From: Chryseobacterium gleum
GTDB taxonomy: Bacteria > Bacteroidota > Bacteroidia > Flavobacteriales_D > Crocinitomicaceae
Reading direction: 5' to 3'
Assembly (NCBI GenBank): GCA_943326315.2
Contig: CALPSU020000142.1
Location: forward strand, 1-6,625
DNA: 6,625 bases
A program made the translations under genes and the position numbers. The notes beneath the pieces are model-generated. The model was not told the origin of the DNA. It was given only the letters and a program-made list of their open reading frames with translations, and searched no databases. Shown one piece after another: positions 1 through 4,974 of the stretch (position 1 is the first letter of the stretch; each line of letters starts with the position of its first letter).

Positions 1-576
1 ACTGTATTTCAAACGGCAAATGGCAATGAACGTATCTATATTATGCCCTACGCATCAGACTCGGTGATGTGGCAATTAAGCTTCCCTATGTCAGAAGAGG
101 ATGCTAAAGAATTAAGTTCTAAAGGTCCGAAAGCATTGAAGGAAGAAGCTTGTAAAAGAACACAATGGCACGAACCTATTCCTCAAATTTTAGTAGCCAC
201 AAACGAAGCGCAAGTTTCGGGCTATCCTGTTTATGACCGAGATCTACTAACGCAAGAATTATTAGATAAGTGCGGTAAAGTAACCCTTATAGGTGATGCA
301 GCGCATCCTATGAGTCCATTCAAAGGACAAGGTGCAAATCAAGCTTTATTGGATGCATTGTCTTTGGCACGTGGAATCTCAAAAGGATGCAGACCTTTAA
401 CACAATGGAGAGAAGTTGGAATCAGAAAAAGTGTCTTAACGGATTTTGAATCAGAAATGTTGGAACGAAGTGCAGTTAAGGTGAAAGATTCAGCAGAAGC
501 CGCACAATTCTTACATTCTGAAATTGCTCTCTACGAAGGAAATGAGCCTAGAGGAAGATGTCTAAAAAGAAATTAA
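1..576 (+). CDS. FAD-dependent monooxygenase, C-terminal part (5' end outside window)
   Basis: The frame is open from base 1, so the start lies upstream; 191 residues of a protein that is usually about 370-400 residues in this family are visible. The diagnostic feature is GDAAHPMSPFKGQGANQALLDA at fragment residues 98-119 (positions 292-357), the second FAD-binding motif of class A flavoprotein hydroxylases (TetX/UbiH/PHBH type), in which the GD aspartate contacts the FAD ribityl chain. The preceding segment (VYDRDLL, then CGKVTLIG) fits the end of the substrate domain returning to the FAD fold. After the motif is a helical C-terminal tail ending KRN. Family members use NAD(P)H and O2 to hydroxylate small aromatic or antibiotic substrates; the substrate here cannot be read from this fragment. 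It ends in TAA, and no gene is coupled to it downstream. The family call is firm, the specific reaction is not. Confidence 0.88.
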   Translation, partial: TVFQTANGNERIYIMPYASDSVMWQLSFPMSEEDAKELSSKGPKALKEEACKRTQWHEPIPQILVATNEAQVSGYPVYDRDLLTQELLDKCGKVTLIGDAAHPMSPFKGQGANQALLDALSLARGISKGCRPLTQWREVGIRKSVLTDFESEMLERSAVKVKDSAEAAQFLHSEIALYEGNEPRGRCLKRN

Positions 577-598
577 TTTAAAATCGAAGTCATAACTT

Positions 599-737
599 GT
601 ACCTAATAAATTTTATTGGGACCCATAGATTAAAAAAGTGAAGAATTTCGAACTGTTTGAATTCCGATTTTTTTTCGGGATGAGTTTTTGAAATTTCACT
701 TTTATAATCGTGATGGGTAATATAATTTATTAAGTAC
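599..737. repeat. Long imperfect inverted repeat (MITE-like or structured RNA/terminator)
   Basis: The two halves pair in register over about 139 bp. The matching blocks are GTAC 599-602 with GTAC 734-737; TAATAAATTTTATT 604-617 with 719-732 (13 of 14); ACCCAT 621-626 with ATGGGT 713-718; GATTA 628-632 with TAATC 705-709; AAAAGTGA 634-641 with TCACTTTT 696-703; AATTTC 644-649 with GAAATT 690-695; and an apical CCGA 664-667 with TCGG 675-678. Only small bulges separate the blocks. It starts 22 bases after the monooxygenase stop. It may act as that gene's terminator, but it is much longer than a normal intrinsic terminator and has the form of a small non-coding palindromic element. No coding potential is seen. 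The pairing is seen directly; the nature of the element is inference. Confidence 0.6.
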
Positions 738-749
738 TAGACCTTTTTG

Positions 750-780
750 CTTACTTTTTGGGGCAATGCCAAAAAGTGAG
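750..780. repeat. Short stem-loop, 12-bp arms
   Basis: CTTACTTTTTGG (750-761) pairs with CCAAAAAGTGAG (769-780) with one G-T wobble, around a 7-base loop. No T-run follows on the plus strand, so it is a poor plus-strand intrinsic terminator. Hairpins of this type (a ttacttttt...aaaaagtaa core) are, from memory, frequent in intergenic DNA of Bacteroidota. It lies 13 bases beyond the long inverted repeat. The rest of the gap, 781-870, is AT-rich leader DNA of the acetyltransferase gene; the nearest match to a -7 box is TATATTCG at 845-852, one base off TAnnTTTG and with no convincing -33 element. Confidence 0.45.
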
Positions 781-870
781 AAATAATAACCTATCGAAAA
801 ATAGTTTTTTTATGACTATTATAATGTTAAAATAATTTATTGTATATATTCGTTCTATAAAAATAAAAAA

Positions 871-1380
871 ATGACACAATATAACTTTCGAAAAGCTACA
901 CTATCAGAAATTGATTCAATTTGGGACATTCTTAAACAAGCAATTCTTCGCCGAAAAATGGATGGTAGTAACCAGTGGCAAGATGGTTATCCAAATCTAG
1001 AAGTAGTTCAAAAAGACATTGAAAAAGAATCTGGATACGTTTTAACAGAAGGTGAAACAATAGTTGGTTATATCGCAGTATTGATAAATGACGAACCTGA
1101 ATATGCAAAACTTGAAGGAGAATGGTTAACGAACGTTGATTTTGTTTTGTTTCATCGAGTAGCTATTTCTGAAAACTATTTGGGAAAAGGATTAGCTAAA
1201 ATGATGATTAATTACATTGAAGATTTCGCTCTTAAAAACAAGATAACCAGTATAAAAGCAGATACAAATTTCGACAACGATGCCATGTTGAACATTTTTG
1301 AAAAATTAGGATACAAATACTGTGGACAAGTTCATTTCAGAGGAAATCCAAGAAGAGCATTTGAAAAAGTTCTCAATTAA
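871..1380 (+). CDS. GNAT-family N-acetyltransferase
   Basis: This 169-residue protein has the usual length of a single-domain GNAT enzyme, which transfers an acetyl group from acetyl-CoA to an amine. Beta strands 1-3 lie in residues 1-75 (FRKAT; YVLTEGETIVGYIAVL). The core motif A is at about 92-120: the strand LFHRVAIS, then the pyrophosphate-binding loop YLGKGLA (103-109), which matches (Q/R)xxGxG/A with Y-L in the first positions, then the helix KMMINYIEDFA. Motif B follows: IKADTNFDNDAMLNIFEKLGYKYCG at about 128-152, with the typical N.x.ML..FEKLGY pattern. The DGSNQWQDGYP stretch (31-41) is common in a subset of Bacillota and Bacteroidota GNATs. The ATG lies after an A-rich leader without a Shine-Dalgarno sequence, usual for this phylum. 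The next gene starts 25 bases after its stop in the same direction, so the two may share a transcript. The substrate is unknown. Confidence 0.9.
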   Translation: MTQYNFRKATLSEIDSIWDILKQAILRRKMDGSNQWQDGYPNLEVVQKDIEKESGYVLTEGETIVGYIAVLINDEPEYAKLEGEWLTNVDFVLFHRVAISENYLGKGLAKMMINYIEDFALKNKITSIKADTNFDNDAMLNIFEKLGYKYCGQVHFRGNPRRAFEKVLN

Positions 1381-1405
1381 AATTTGAGCTGGAAATTCTA
1401 AATAT

Positions 1406-2272
1406 ATGATCACAACCAAACTCAGTTTACAAGATAAATTACCCCTCACGTGTTCACGCAAAGGAACGTGTTGCCATGGAAATCTTGTATATATCAATCC
1501 TTGGGAATTAGTTAGTTTGGCAAAAGAAAAAAATATCCTTCCGAAAGAATTTAAAGAACTTTATTGTGATTTTGGAGGAATTCGATTGCGTTTCAATGGA
1601 AAAGAAGATGCAAGAAATAAACCAGCTTGTAGTCAATATATCGAAAATTTTGGTTGCAGTGTTCATATTGGTCGTCCGCTTGCTTGTCGGTTATTTCCAA
1701 TAGGTCGTCAAATTCAAAATGAAGAGGCTCATTACCTATTTCAAGGAACAGAATTTCCCTGTCTGAATGGATGTCCAGAAGTTACTGAATTACCTCATTT
1801 AAGTGTCGGTGAATACCTTAAAGGTCAGGAAACAGATAACTTTGAAAAAGCGCAAGATGTATATTTAGACCTGATGCAAAATTTGGCAGATATTGCATTT
1901 ACCTTACTTCTTGATACCAATTTAGCGATATCTGGCGATAAAGAAACATTGCGACAATGGAGAAAAATGGGCGCCGAACATCCTGAAATTTTAGCAGAAA
2001 GAATTAGTTCAGATTGGTTAGATTGTTTGCTGCTTCCAGAAATTAATGATGAGTTAGAAAATCCTATTTTGTTTGCTCAAAAACACAATGATTTACTACA
2101 AACGAAAGCGCAAAAAGATTTCGAAACCTTGCAAACAAATCAAGAATTTCAGGAAGCTTCTATTTTAATAATGGCAGTTGCTTTGCACCTTGCTCGAGCA
2201 ATAGGCGCCAATCCGAAAAGCCTTTCAGAACTTTGGATTGAAACAGCTAAGGAACATGGAGCTTTGGAATAA
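1406..2272 (+). CDS. YkgJ-family cysteine cluster protein (putative Zn/Fe-binding)
   Basis: A 288-residue cytoplasmic protein with no signal peptide or membrane segment. The N-terminal third is the CxxCxxCC-type cluster domain (UPF0153/YkgJ, PF03692): C16, C22-C23-H24 (TCCHGN), C54, C75, C84, then the hallmark RPLACRLFP at residues 90-98 with C94, and finally C119 and C123 in FPCLNGCP. Such domains are annotated as zinc- or iron-chelating; the biochemical role is not established, though some relatives are linked to metal-dependent modification. Residues 130-288 form a mainly alpha-helical extension with no motif I recognise, making this protein much longer than the minimal domain. The start is the first ATG in the frame and leaves the first cysteine 15 residues in. 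It follows the acetyltransferase by 25 bases and is probably co-transcribed with it. Its stop lies 4 bases before an ArsC-family gene remnant on the opposite strand. Confidence 0.87.
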   Translation: MITTKLSLQDKLPLTCSRKGTCCHGNLVYINPWELVSLAKEKNILPKEFKELYCDFGGIRLRFNGKEDARNKPACSQYIENFGCSVHIGRPLACRLFPIGRQIQNEEAHYLFQGTEFPCLNGCPEVTELPHLSVGEYLKGQETDNFEKAQDVYLDLMQNLADIAFTLLLDTNLAISGDKETLRQWRKMGAEHPEILAERISSDWLDCLLLPEINDELENPILFAQKHNDLLQTKAQKDFETLQTNQEFQEASILIMAVALHLARAIGANPKSLSELWIETAKEHGALE

Positions 2273-2276
2273 TTTT

Positions 2277-2354
2277 CTACTTAAAACTCTCAACAGCTCG
2301 TTCAACCTCCTTTTTAGCATTCCCAATAAACACTGCTTCCCCGTTGATCAAAAA
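2277..2354 (-). pseudogene. Remnant of the 3' end of an ArsC/Spx-family gene
   Basis: Read on the minus strand, this stretch encodes FLINGEAVFIGNAKKEVE followed by RAVESFK and a stop. It matches the last residues of the intact ArsC-family protein at 3331-3681 (FIINGEEVFIGNVKKEVE, GAVKSFR, stop) in about 20 of 25 positions. At DNA level the first 72 aligned bases differ at 12 positions, about 83% identity, and many of the changes are synonymous or conservative. Similarity fades at about 2355-2360, so roughly the first 90 codons are missing and there is no start codon. It cannot make a functional enzyme. It lies in the same orientation as the intact gene, about 1 kb from it, with the ORF6N gene between. 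The match was seen by eye in the sequence; the origin is discussed in the findings. Confidence 0.85.
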
Positions 2355-2392
2355 AGAGTGATTTAAATTAAAATTTTATTGTTTTAGAGAAA

Positions 2393-2426
2393 AAGATATC
2401 TTAACTTCAATAAAATGTATAATTTG
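2393..2426 (+). promoter_or_regulatory. Possible promoter/operator region of the ORF6N gene
   Basis: Between the ArsC remnant and the ORF6N start is about 80 bases of AT-rich DNA. It holds a perfect 10-bp palindrome, AAGATATCTT (2393-2402), and TATAATTTG (2418-2426). The latter resembles the Bacteroidota -7 box TAnnTTTG but has one extra spacer base, and no clear TTG lies at the -33 distance. It would leave a leader of about 10 bases before the ATG at 2441. This is a weak candidate. Confidence 0.25.
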
Positions 2427-2440
2427 AAACATCCTAAATT

Positions 2441-3313
2441 ATGGAAAGCAATCACTTAATTATTGCCATAAAAAACATTGAAAATAGAATATATACTCTA
2501 AGAGGTAAACAAGTTATGATTGATCGTGATTTAGCAGAATTATTTCACGTTTCCACTAAAGTTTTCAATCAAGCAGTTAAACGTAACATAAATAGATTTC
2601 CAGAAACCTTTAAATTTCAACTATCTGAAAATGAAATAAATGAACTGGTCACAAATTGTGACCGGTTAGCAATCCTAAAACATTCTTCTTATTTACCGTT
2701 TGCATTTACAGAATATGGGGTTGCTATGTTACCTTCTATTTTAAAAAGTGATATTGCAATCATTATAAGTATAAAAATAATTGAAACTTTTGTGGAAATG
2801 AGAAATACACTTAATCAAAATAATCTAATCGATTTACGTTTTGATAGATTAGAAAAGAAGCAAATTGAATCAAATGAAAAAATTGAACAACTTTTCAAGG
2901 CTTTAGAAAACAAAGACCCCAAATCTGATAGTGGGATATTCTTTAATGGGGAAATATTCGATGCTTATATTTTCATTTCAAATATTATTCGAAATGCTAA
3001 AAATTCAATAATTCTCATAGATAATTATATAGACGATTCAGTTATGACATTACTAAGTAAAAGAAATAAGGGAGTGAAAATATCAATCTACACAAAAGAA
3101 ATTAGCAAACAATTGCAACTTGATATTTCGAAGTTTAATGATCAATATCCAACATTAGAAGTTAAAATATTAAAAGATTCACACGATCGATTTCTGATTA
3201 TTGACGATTCTGAATTATATCACATTGGAGCATCATTAAAAGACTTAGGAAAAAAATGGTTTGCTTTTTCAAAAATGAATTCTGAAAGCATCAACATTTT
3301 ATCAAAATTATAG
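2441..3313 (+). CDS. ORF6N-domain DNA-binding protein with C-terminal PLD-like domain
   Basis: A 290-residue protein. Residues about 8-98 are an ORF6N domain (KilA-N-related phage-type DNA-binding module): IYTLRGKQVMIDRDLAELF (17-35), TKVFNQAVKRNINRFPETFKFQL (39-61) and FAFTEYGVAMLPSIL (87-101). A helix with coiled-coil character (about 127-157, LEKKQIESNEKIEQLFKALE) links it to residues about 166-290, which read as half of a phospholipase-D-like fold: SIILIDNYIDD, VKISIYTKE, then SHDRFLIIDD with H248, R250 and D255, then GAS at 263-265. This resembles HxK(x4)D...GS with lysine replaced by arginine. One such half would need to dimerise to form an active site. The fusion is widespread in Bacteroidota as solitary genes, often near phage or mobile DNA; no function is proven. 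It is convergent with the ArsC-family gene, 17 bases stop to stop. No membrane segment is seen. The ORF6N call is firm, the PLD call moderate. Confidence 0.88.
   Translation: MESNHLIIAIKNIENRIYTLRGKQVMIDRDLAELFHVSTKVFNQAVKRNINRFPETFKFQLSENEINELVTNCDRLAILKHSSYLPFAFTEYGVAMLPSILKSDIAIIISIKIIETFVEMRNTLNQNNLIDLRFDRLEKKQIESNEKIEQLFKALENKDPKSDSGIFFNGEIFDAYIFISNIIRNAKNSIILIDNYIDDSVMTLLSKRNKGVKISIYTKEISKQLQLDISKFNDQYPTLEVKILKDSHDRFLIIDDSELYHIGASLKDLGKKWFAFSKMNSESINILSKL
2643..2667. promoter_or_regulatory. 25-bp near-perfect palindrome inside the ORF6N coding sequence
   Basis: The core GGTCACAA-A-TTGTGACC (2647-2663) is a perfect inverted repeat with a one-base centre. Three further pairs (AAC/GTT) extend it to 2643-2667 across a single mismatch. 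It encodes residues about 68-76 (ELVTNCDRL) of the gene's own DNA-binding domain and uses G/C-ending codons (ctg, gtc, gac, cgg) that stand out from the A/T-ending codons around it. Such a site could bind a dimeric regulator, including the encoded protein itself. The symmetry is certain, the regulatory role is inferred. Confidence 0.4.
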
Positions 3314-3330
3314 TGATCCTAAAATAATAT

Positions 3331-3681
3331 CTACCTAAAACTCTTTACAGCTCCCTCAACTTCTTTCTTAACATTCCCAATAAACACTTCTTCCCCATTT
3401 ATTATAAATGGACGCTTCAAAAAAGTGTATTCAGCTAACATGTGTTTTCTGTAATCTTCTTCTGTTAAATTCATTTCATTTAACCCCAACGAACGAAATT
3501 TAATCGCACGTTTCGAAAACAAAGCCTCATACGACCCAACTTTCCCTTTGATCCAATCCAAAGTATCACCATCAATATTCTGAACTTTAATATCTTGCAT
3601 TACAATATCCTCACCAGGATTTATCTCCTTAATAATCTTCTTACATGTATCGCAAGTACTTAAATAATATATCTTTTTCAT
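3331..3681 (-). CDS. ArsC/Spx-family thioredoxin-fold protein
   Basis: A 116-residue protein when started at the methionine of MKKIYYLSTC (3681). This is the normal length of the family, and it places the first beta strand at the N terminus as in ArsC, YffB and Spx. An in-frame ATG six codons upstream (3699) is less likely. The STCDTCKKII segment (residues 8-17) carries a CxxC pair at C10 and C13, where ArsC proteins have the redox or arsenate-binding cysteine. Later family landmarks are LFSKRAIKFRSLGL (about 55-68), LTEEDYRKHMLAEYTFLKRPFII (73-95) and the C-terminal EEVFIGNVKKEVE. The LKRP...VFIG pattern is the usual ArsC-like RP-loop region. It could be a glutaredoxin-linked arsenate reductase or an uncharacterised YffB-like reductase; no arsenic-resistance genes lie nearby, so arsenate reduction is not supported by context. 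A second, truncated copy of its 3' end lies at 2277-2354. Confidence 0.87.
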   Translation of the reverse strand: MKKIYYLSTCDTCKKIIKEINPGEDIVMQDIKVQNIDGDTLDWIKGKVGSYEALFSKRAIKFRSLGLNEMNLTEEDYRKHMLAEYTFLKRPFIINGEEVFIGNVKKEVEGAVKSFR

Positions 3682-3726
3682 TCTATTTTTTAAAACCATT
3701 TAAAACCAAGTCTGTGCAAAGCTCAA

Positions 3727-3840
3727 CGAAACTAACTCCAAAGACACAAGCTGAGTAGAATTTAATAGCGAAGTTAACATCAAGGACACAAGCTGAGTAG
3801 AAATTATAGAGCAATGACAAGGCGACTGAGTAGAATTTAC
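3727..3840. repeat. Degenerate tandem intergenic repeat (42-bp units plus a shortened third unit)
   Basis: Two adjoining 42-bp units (3727-3768 and 3769-3810) share an identical 18-bp core, GACACAAGCTGAGTAGAA, at 3743-3760 and 3785-3802, with looser similarity on both sides (CGAA..TAAC..CAA at the left, tt.ata at the right). A third, shortened unit (about 3811-3840) keeps CAAGG and CTGAGTAGAATTTA but lacks the middle of the core. The cluster fills the space between the ArsC-family gene and the end of the secreted-protein gene. It creates a minus-strand open frame (3700-3954) whose product is just the repeated peptide STQLVSL and is not a credible gene. The unit has no inverted structure of CRISPR type. 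It is probably a dispersed intergenic repeat. Confidence 0.6.
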
Positions 3841-3868
3841 TTGCGATAGCAATAAATTCGTATCTAAG

Positions 3869-4762
3869 TCACTGTCCTTGCATGTATTCTTTATTATTTT
3901 TTTTATCTTCCTCAGAACCTTCATTACAACTCGTTTTTGATTTTTTAACTTCAAATAAGTTAATGAATTTCACTTTAAATAGAATAGGATAATATTTACT
4001 AGAGAACCAATCAAATTTTGCATGATCTACGATACCTAATATCGGAATTTGAATTCCTGGAATAATATAAGTTCCTCTTCTTTTTTTGATACCCAAACCG
4101 ATTTCAAAATGAAATTGAGCTATAAATGGTTTTTGGAAACTTTGAGTTACAGGAGGTGCTTTTACACCTCCATAATCCTGGCTACCAAATAATCTGTAAT
4201 CTAAATTAAGCCCTAGACCATTATCTAAAAAATATTTCTGTTTAAAATAGATGTTTTTATGAGCAGTTCCTCTTAATGAAACATAGCCATTATTAAAAGA
4301 TCCAGATCCTTTATCAGTTGAATATTCATTTCCTGAAGCATCAAAATAAGTAATATCCGTTTTTTCAGCACCATCCAATAATTTGAATCCTAAACCCCAA
4401 TCGTAATAACTTAAAAAACGTTTTTTTATAAATTTAAATTTAGATTCTCCCATCGGAAAATGTGCAGATCCAATATCAAAATAAAAACCTAAAGTACCTG
4501 AAGGCTGAATTAAATAATCGTATGGTCTAACAGCAGGAACATGAACAACATCGTTTGCTTTTTTAGTATATAAATACGTTGCTCCTACCGTTACTTGTAA
4601 ACCATAATTTTTTAAAGATCTAACGTCTACTGCACCACCAAAAACATCGCTCCTCTTGTTCTTTTTTTTATGCGTCAAATCTCTCTGACCGATAGATGTT
4701 AATCCATTCATTAAAAAGAATCCAAAAATTAACAGATTGTATATATATTTTCTAAGTTTCAT
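3869..4762 (-). CDS. Secreted protein of unknown function, probable outer-membrane beta-barrel
   Basis: A 297-residue protein with a clear signal peptide: basic MKLRKYIYN, hydrophobic LLIFGFFLMNGLTS (about 10-23), and likely cleavage at SIG-Q (25/26), a typical Bacteroidota exit motif. There is no lipobox cysteine. From residue 40 onward alternating aromatic/glycine strands prevail (YGLQVTVGATYLYT, GTLGFYFDIGSA, DWGLGFKLLDG, NGYVSLRGTAHKN, GLGLNLDYRLFG, AQFHFEIGLGIKKR, YYPILFKVKFINLF), as in small outer-membrane barrels. A final strand ending ...INLF (about 270) is followed by a 27-residue charged tail rich in K, E, N and S, ending EYMQGQ, which is unusual after a barrel closing strand. I recognise no family by name. 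The ATG at 4762 directly precedes the signal peptide. It is divergent from hemA and has its own -7 box at 4792-4799. Export is near certain; barrel topology is a moderate inference. Confidence 0.75.
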   Translation of the reverse strand: MKLRKYIYNLLIFGFFLMNGLTSIGQRDLTHKKKNKRSDVFGGAVDVRSLKNYGLQVTVGATYLYTKKANDVVHVPAVRPYDYLIQPSGTLGFYFDIGSAHFPMGESKFKFIKKRFLSYYDWGLGFKLLDGAEKTDITYFDASGNEYSTDKGSGSFNNGYVSLRGTAHKNIYFKQKYFLDNGLGLNLDYRLFGSQDYGGVKAPPVTQSFQKPFIAQFHFEIGLGIKKRRGTYIIPGIQIPILGIVDHAKFDWFSSKYYPILFKVKFINLFEVKKSKTSCNEGSEEDKKNNKEYMQGQ

Positions 4763-4791
4763 AGACTAACTTCTTAAATTATTCGATTTTG

Positions 4792-4799
4792 CAAATATA
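4792..4799 (-). promoter_or_regulatory. Promoter -7 box for the secreted-protein gene
   Basis: On the minus strand this reads TATATTTG, an exact match to the Bacteroidota sigma -7 consensus TAnnTTTG. It lies 30 bases before the ATG at 4762, predicting a leader of about 20-25 bases. No good TTG is found at the -33 distance; TTC is the closest. Confidence 0.5.
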
Positions 4800-4860
4800 A
4801 CGCAAATGAAGGAAGAATTGTTACACACAGATTATCGTATTATTGAAAAAGTAAATGACA

Positions 4861-4872
4861 TGATAATTATCA
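4861..4872. promoter_or_regulatory. Perfect 12-bp palindrome in the divergent intergenic region
   Basis: TGATAATTATCA is fully symmetric. The half-site TGATAA resembles halves of Fur/PerR-family boxes (TGATAATnATTATCA), but the full 7-1-7 arrangement is not met. It lies about 60 bases upstream of the secreted-protein -7 box and about 100 bases upstream of the hemA -7 box, so it could serve either gene. In AT-rich DNA such a palindrome could arise by chance. Confidence 0.3.
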
Positions 4873-4882
4873 GTATTTCTTT

Positions 4883-4913
4883 ATAATAAACTCACATTCA
4901 AGAAGTTTATTAT
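4883..4913. promoter_or_regulatory. Perfect 10-bp inverted repeat with 11-base spacer (candidate operator)
   Basis: ATAATAAACT (4883-4892) and AGTTTATTAT (4904-4913) are exact reverse complements with half-site centres 21 bp apart, two helical turns. This is the geometry expected for a dimeric regulator binding one face of the DNA. It lies about 60 bases upstream of the hemA -7 box. It could also form an RNA hairpin, but no T-run follows. Confidence 0.4.
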
Positions 4914-4937
4914 CTATATTCATTCTAAATAAGGTTA

Positions 4938-4957
4938 ATGACATTTTTATGACATTT
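4938..4957 (+). promoter_or_regulatory. Direct repeat ATGACATTT, 11-bp period, at the hemA promoter
   Basis: ATGACATTT occurs at 4938-4946 and 4949-4957, one helical turn apart, abutting the -33 region of the hemA promoter. A related ATGACAT lies at 4855-4861. Two in-phase direct repeats next to a promoter suggest an activator or response-regulator site. The spacing is observed; the role is inference. Confidence 0.35.
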
Positions 4958-4974
4958 CTCATTCACTTCACTGT

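Noticed and set aside
791..811. Intrinsic terminator (CTAT...ATAG followed by seven T)
   Set aside because: The stem is only four A/T-rich pairs; too weak to call despite the T-run.
1306..1497. Minus-strand open frame of 63 codons
   Set aside because: It lies antisense to the end of the acetyltransferase gene and the start of the ykgJ-like gene, both strongly supported, and its product shows no domain.
2441..3313. Prophage remnant around the ORF6N gene
   Set aside because: No integrase, structural or lysis gene lies on either side; ORF6N genes are often solitary in Bacteroidota.
3331..3681. Arsenic-resistance operon
   Set aside because: No arsR, arsB/acr3 or second ars gene is nearby; the family includes many proteins that do not reduce arsenate.
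3682..3699. Upstream start for the ArsC-family gene (six extra residues, MVLKNR)
   Set aside because: The family begins directly with the first beta strand; MKKIYYLSTC gives the normal length and CxxC position.
3743..3835. Possible mini CRISPR array
   Set aside because: Only two exact 18-bp copies and one truncated copy exist, spacing is unequal (42 and 33 bases), the flanks are themselves similar, and no cas gene is present.
3700..3954. Minus-strand open frame of 84 codons
   Set aside because: Its C-terminal half is the translated intergenic repeat (STQLVSL repeated) and its N-terminal part overlaps the secreted-protein gene in another frame.
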